Positions 5,944-7,077 of a DNA stretch of 7,077 bases are shown here, one piece after another. Under the pieces are notes generated by a model. The model did no database searches. It was not told where the DNA came from and saw only the letters and a list, made by a program, of their open reading frames with translations. This DNA comes from Chersky-822 sp035509195. GTDB taxonomy: Bacteria > Actinomycetota > Actinomycetes > Streptosporangiales > Streptosporangiaceae. The stretch spans positions 1 through 7,077 of the forward strand of contig DATJLT010000096.1 of assembly GCA_035509195.1 (NCBI GenBank). The letters are read 5' to 3'. Position 1 is the stretch's first letter; each line of letters opens with the position of its first letter. Both the position numbers and the translations under genes were made by a program.

Positions 5944-7077
5944 CTAAGGGCCTGCCTCGACGTTAATGGTGAGGCTCTGCTTCACCGAGGTTGGCTTCGG
6001 GGTCGCTGAGTCGGTTGCCTTGAGCGTGAAGCTGAAGGTACCGAACGTCGTCGGAGATCCCTCGATGTAGCCGTCCGACTCGAGGGAGAGCCCTGGCGGG
6101 AGCTTGCCCTTCGACATCGTCCACGTGTAGGGGGCGACGCCGCCGACAGCGCTGAGGCTCTCGTAGTAGAAGTAGTTCTCGGTGGCTGGGTCAAGCTGGG
6201 TCGAGGTCACCGACAGCGGGGAGCCAGGCTCGATCGTCAGCGTGATCCGCAGCTTGGCCGTGACCGGGTGTGCCGCCGAGTCGGTGACCGCGACGGTAAA
6301 GGACTGCGCGCCCTTACCCGTCGGCGTGCCAGAGATTTCCCCTGACGAGCCGAGATACAGCCCGGCCGGCAGCGACCCCGATGCGACCGTCCAGTAGTAG
6401 GGCGCGGTCCCGCCGGTCGCCATCAGGGTGGTCAGGTAAGGAATTCCCTGAGTAGCGAGGGGCAGCGCCGGCTTGGTGACGGCGAGCGGCGGGTTCTTGG
6501 CGATCGTGATCGTGATCGGAACCGTCGCTGTCTCATGGGCTGGCTTGGTCGAGTCGGTCACCTTGATCGTCAGGGCGAACTTGCCGCGCCTCGTCGGCGT
6601 GCCGGTGATCATGCCACTGACCTTGTCGAGAGTGAGGCCGGGCGGTAGCTTGCCCGACTTCACCGACCAGGTATACGGCGCCCGGCCGCCCGAGTAGCCG
6701 AGGCCCGCCGTATAAGGCACGCTCACGGCGCCCGCGACCGGTGTCTGCTTCCTGACGGTGAGCTTCGGCACGGCCGCGACCTTGACCGTGACAGTGACCG
6801 TGACCTGCTGTGCCGGTGAAGAACTGTCGGTGACCGACACCTTGATCGGGAACGTGCCCTTCTTGGTCGGGGTGCCGATGATCGCGCCGCTGAACGAGTC
6901 GAAGCTGAGCCCGGCGGGAAGCGTGCCGGAGACCTGGCTGTAGGTGTACGGTGCCTGGCCTCCCGATGGCGTGACGTTGGCCGTGTAGTACGAACCGACC
7001 GTTGCCGCAGGGACCGTCTTAGACACGGTCAGCCTGGCCTTCGCGATCGTGATCGCGAAGGTCCGAGTGGCCTGATT
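5944..7077 (-). CDS. Tandem Ig-like (He_PIG-type) domain protein, 5' end outside the window
   Basis: The frame stays open to the window edge. The visible 377 residues begin NQATRTFAITIAKARLTV, the tail of another repeat, so the GTG at 7026 lies inside a repeat and is not the true start. Four full repeats of about 85-90 residues follow. Each has the pattern YxxxLxAxGGxAPYTWxxxSGxLPxGLxLxxxxGxIxGTPTxxGxFxFTVxVTDS, the hallmark of the putative Ig (He_PIG) fold. They are joined by Pro-containing stretches such as VAAVPKLTVRK and IAKNPPLAVTK. The protein ends VEAGP with no membrane segment or LPXTG-type anchor, so any signal peptide and other domains must lie beyond 7077. Such repeats usually form stalk or adhesive parts of surface and secreted proteins, often beside carbohydrate-active modules. 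It is the first visible gene of the probable three-gene unit. Confidence 0.88.
   Translation of the reverse strand, partial: NQATRTFAITIAKARLTVSKTVPAATVGSYYTANVTPSGGQAPYTYSQVSGTLPAGLSFDSFSGAIIGTPTKKGTFPIKVSVTDSSSPAQQVTVTVTVKVAAVPKLTVRKQTPVAGAVSVPYTAGLGYSGGRAPYTWSVKSGKLPPGLTLDKVSGMITGTPTRRGKFALTIKVTDSTKPAHETATVPITITIAKNPPLAVTKPALPLATQGIPYLTTLMATGGTAPYYWTVASGSLPAGLYLGSSGEISGTPTGKGAQSFTVAVTDSAAHPVTAKLRITLTIEPGSPLSVTSTQLDPATENYFYYESLSAVGGVAPYTWTMSKGKLPPGLSLESDGYIEGSPTTFGTFSFTLKATDSATPKPTSVKQSLTINVEAGP
7038..7061. repeat. Perfect inverted repeat inside the Ig-like coding sequence
   Basis: CCTTCGCGATC (7038-7048) and GATCGCGAAGG (7051-7061) are perfect 11-base arms around a 2-base centre. The stretch encodes FAITIAKA of an Ig-like repeat, so the symmetry may only reflect codon choice. 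Confidence 0.6.

Noticed and set aside
5398..6009. Plus-strand open frame of 203 codons spanning the NHL 5' end
   Set aside because: It covers the antisense of the signal-peptide region and the gap, and has only shadow-type composition.
5944..7026. Taking GTG 7026 as the true start of the Ig-like gene
   Set aside because: The frame stays open to 7077 and the upstream residues FAITIAKARLTV match the end of the repeat unit, so the gene continues beyond the window.

Overview
The window looks like chromosome of a high-GC actinobacterium. Evidence: strong G/C preference at third codon positions, GTG starts on three of the four genes whose start can be read, GGAGG/GGGAG-type ribosome sites, and long antisense open frames typical of GC-rich coding DNA. 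I cannot place it to genus. Every gene I accept is on the minus strand, so transcription runs from the right end of the window to the left.

Right part (7077 down to 2045): three genes with gaps of 60 and 41 bases, probably one transcription unit. The first is open at the window edge and encodes tandem bacterial Ig-like (He_PIG-type) domains. The second encodes an 807-residue exported protein with about twelve NHL beta-propeller blades, joined by a recurring FYGxxMTAGxIYTIAG-type linker. The third encodes a 457-residue glycoside hydrolase family 76-like protein (endo-alpha-1,6-mannanase family) with the WYDDWAWW catalytic-pair motif. It has no signal peptide, and an in-frame stop just upstream rules out a longer N-terminus. 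The set suggests surface or extracellular binding proteins paired with a mannan-active enzyme. That joint role is inference.

Middle (1506-2044): a 539-base stretch with no convincing gene but much structure. It holds about four degenerate 31-base units with an internal CAAACC/GGTTTG-type dyad (1879-2005), a G-rich tandem array on the minus strand with G-quadruplex-capable runs (1802-1880), a relatively AT-rich probable promoter zone (about 1560-1760), and three tandem 15-base repeats (1524-1568) ending 18 bases upstream of livG.

Left part (1505 down to 1): livG and livF, the two ATPases of a branched-chain amino acid type ABC importer, overlapping by 8 bases. They are followed 10 bases later by a ribosome site and the first six codons of another gene, probably the livH-type permease.

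No RNA gene, CRISPR array, transposase or phage gene was found. The ABC operon is ordinary. The parts worth a second look are the repeat-rich intergenic region and the Ig-like/NHL/GH76-like cluster.
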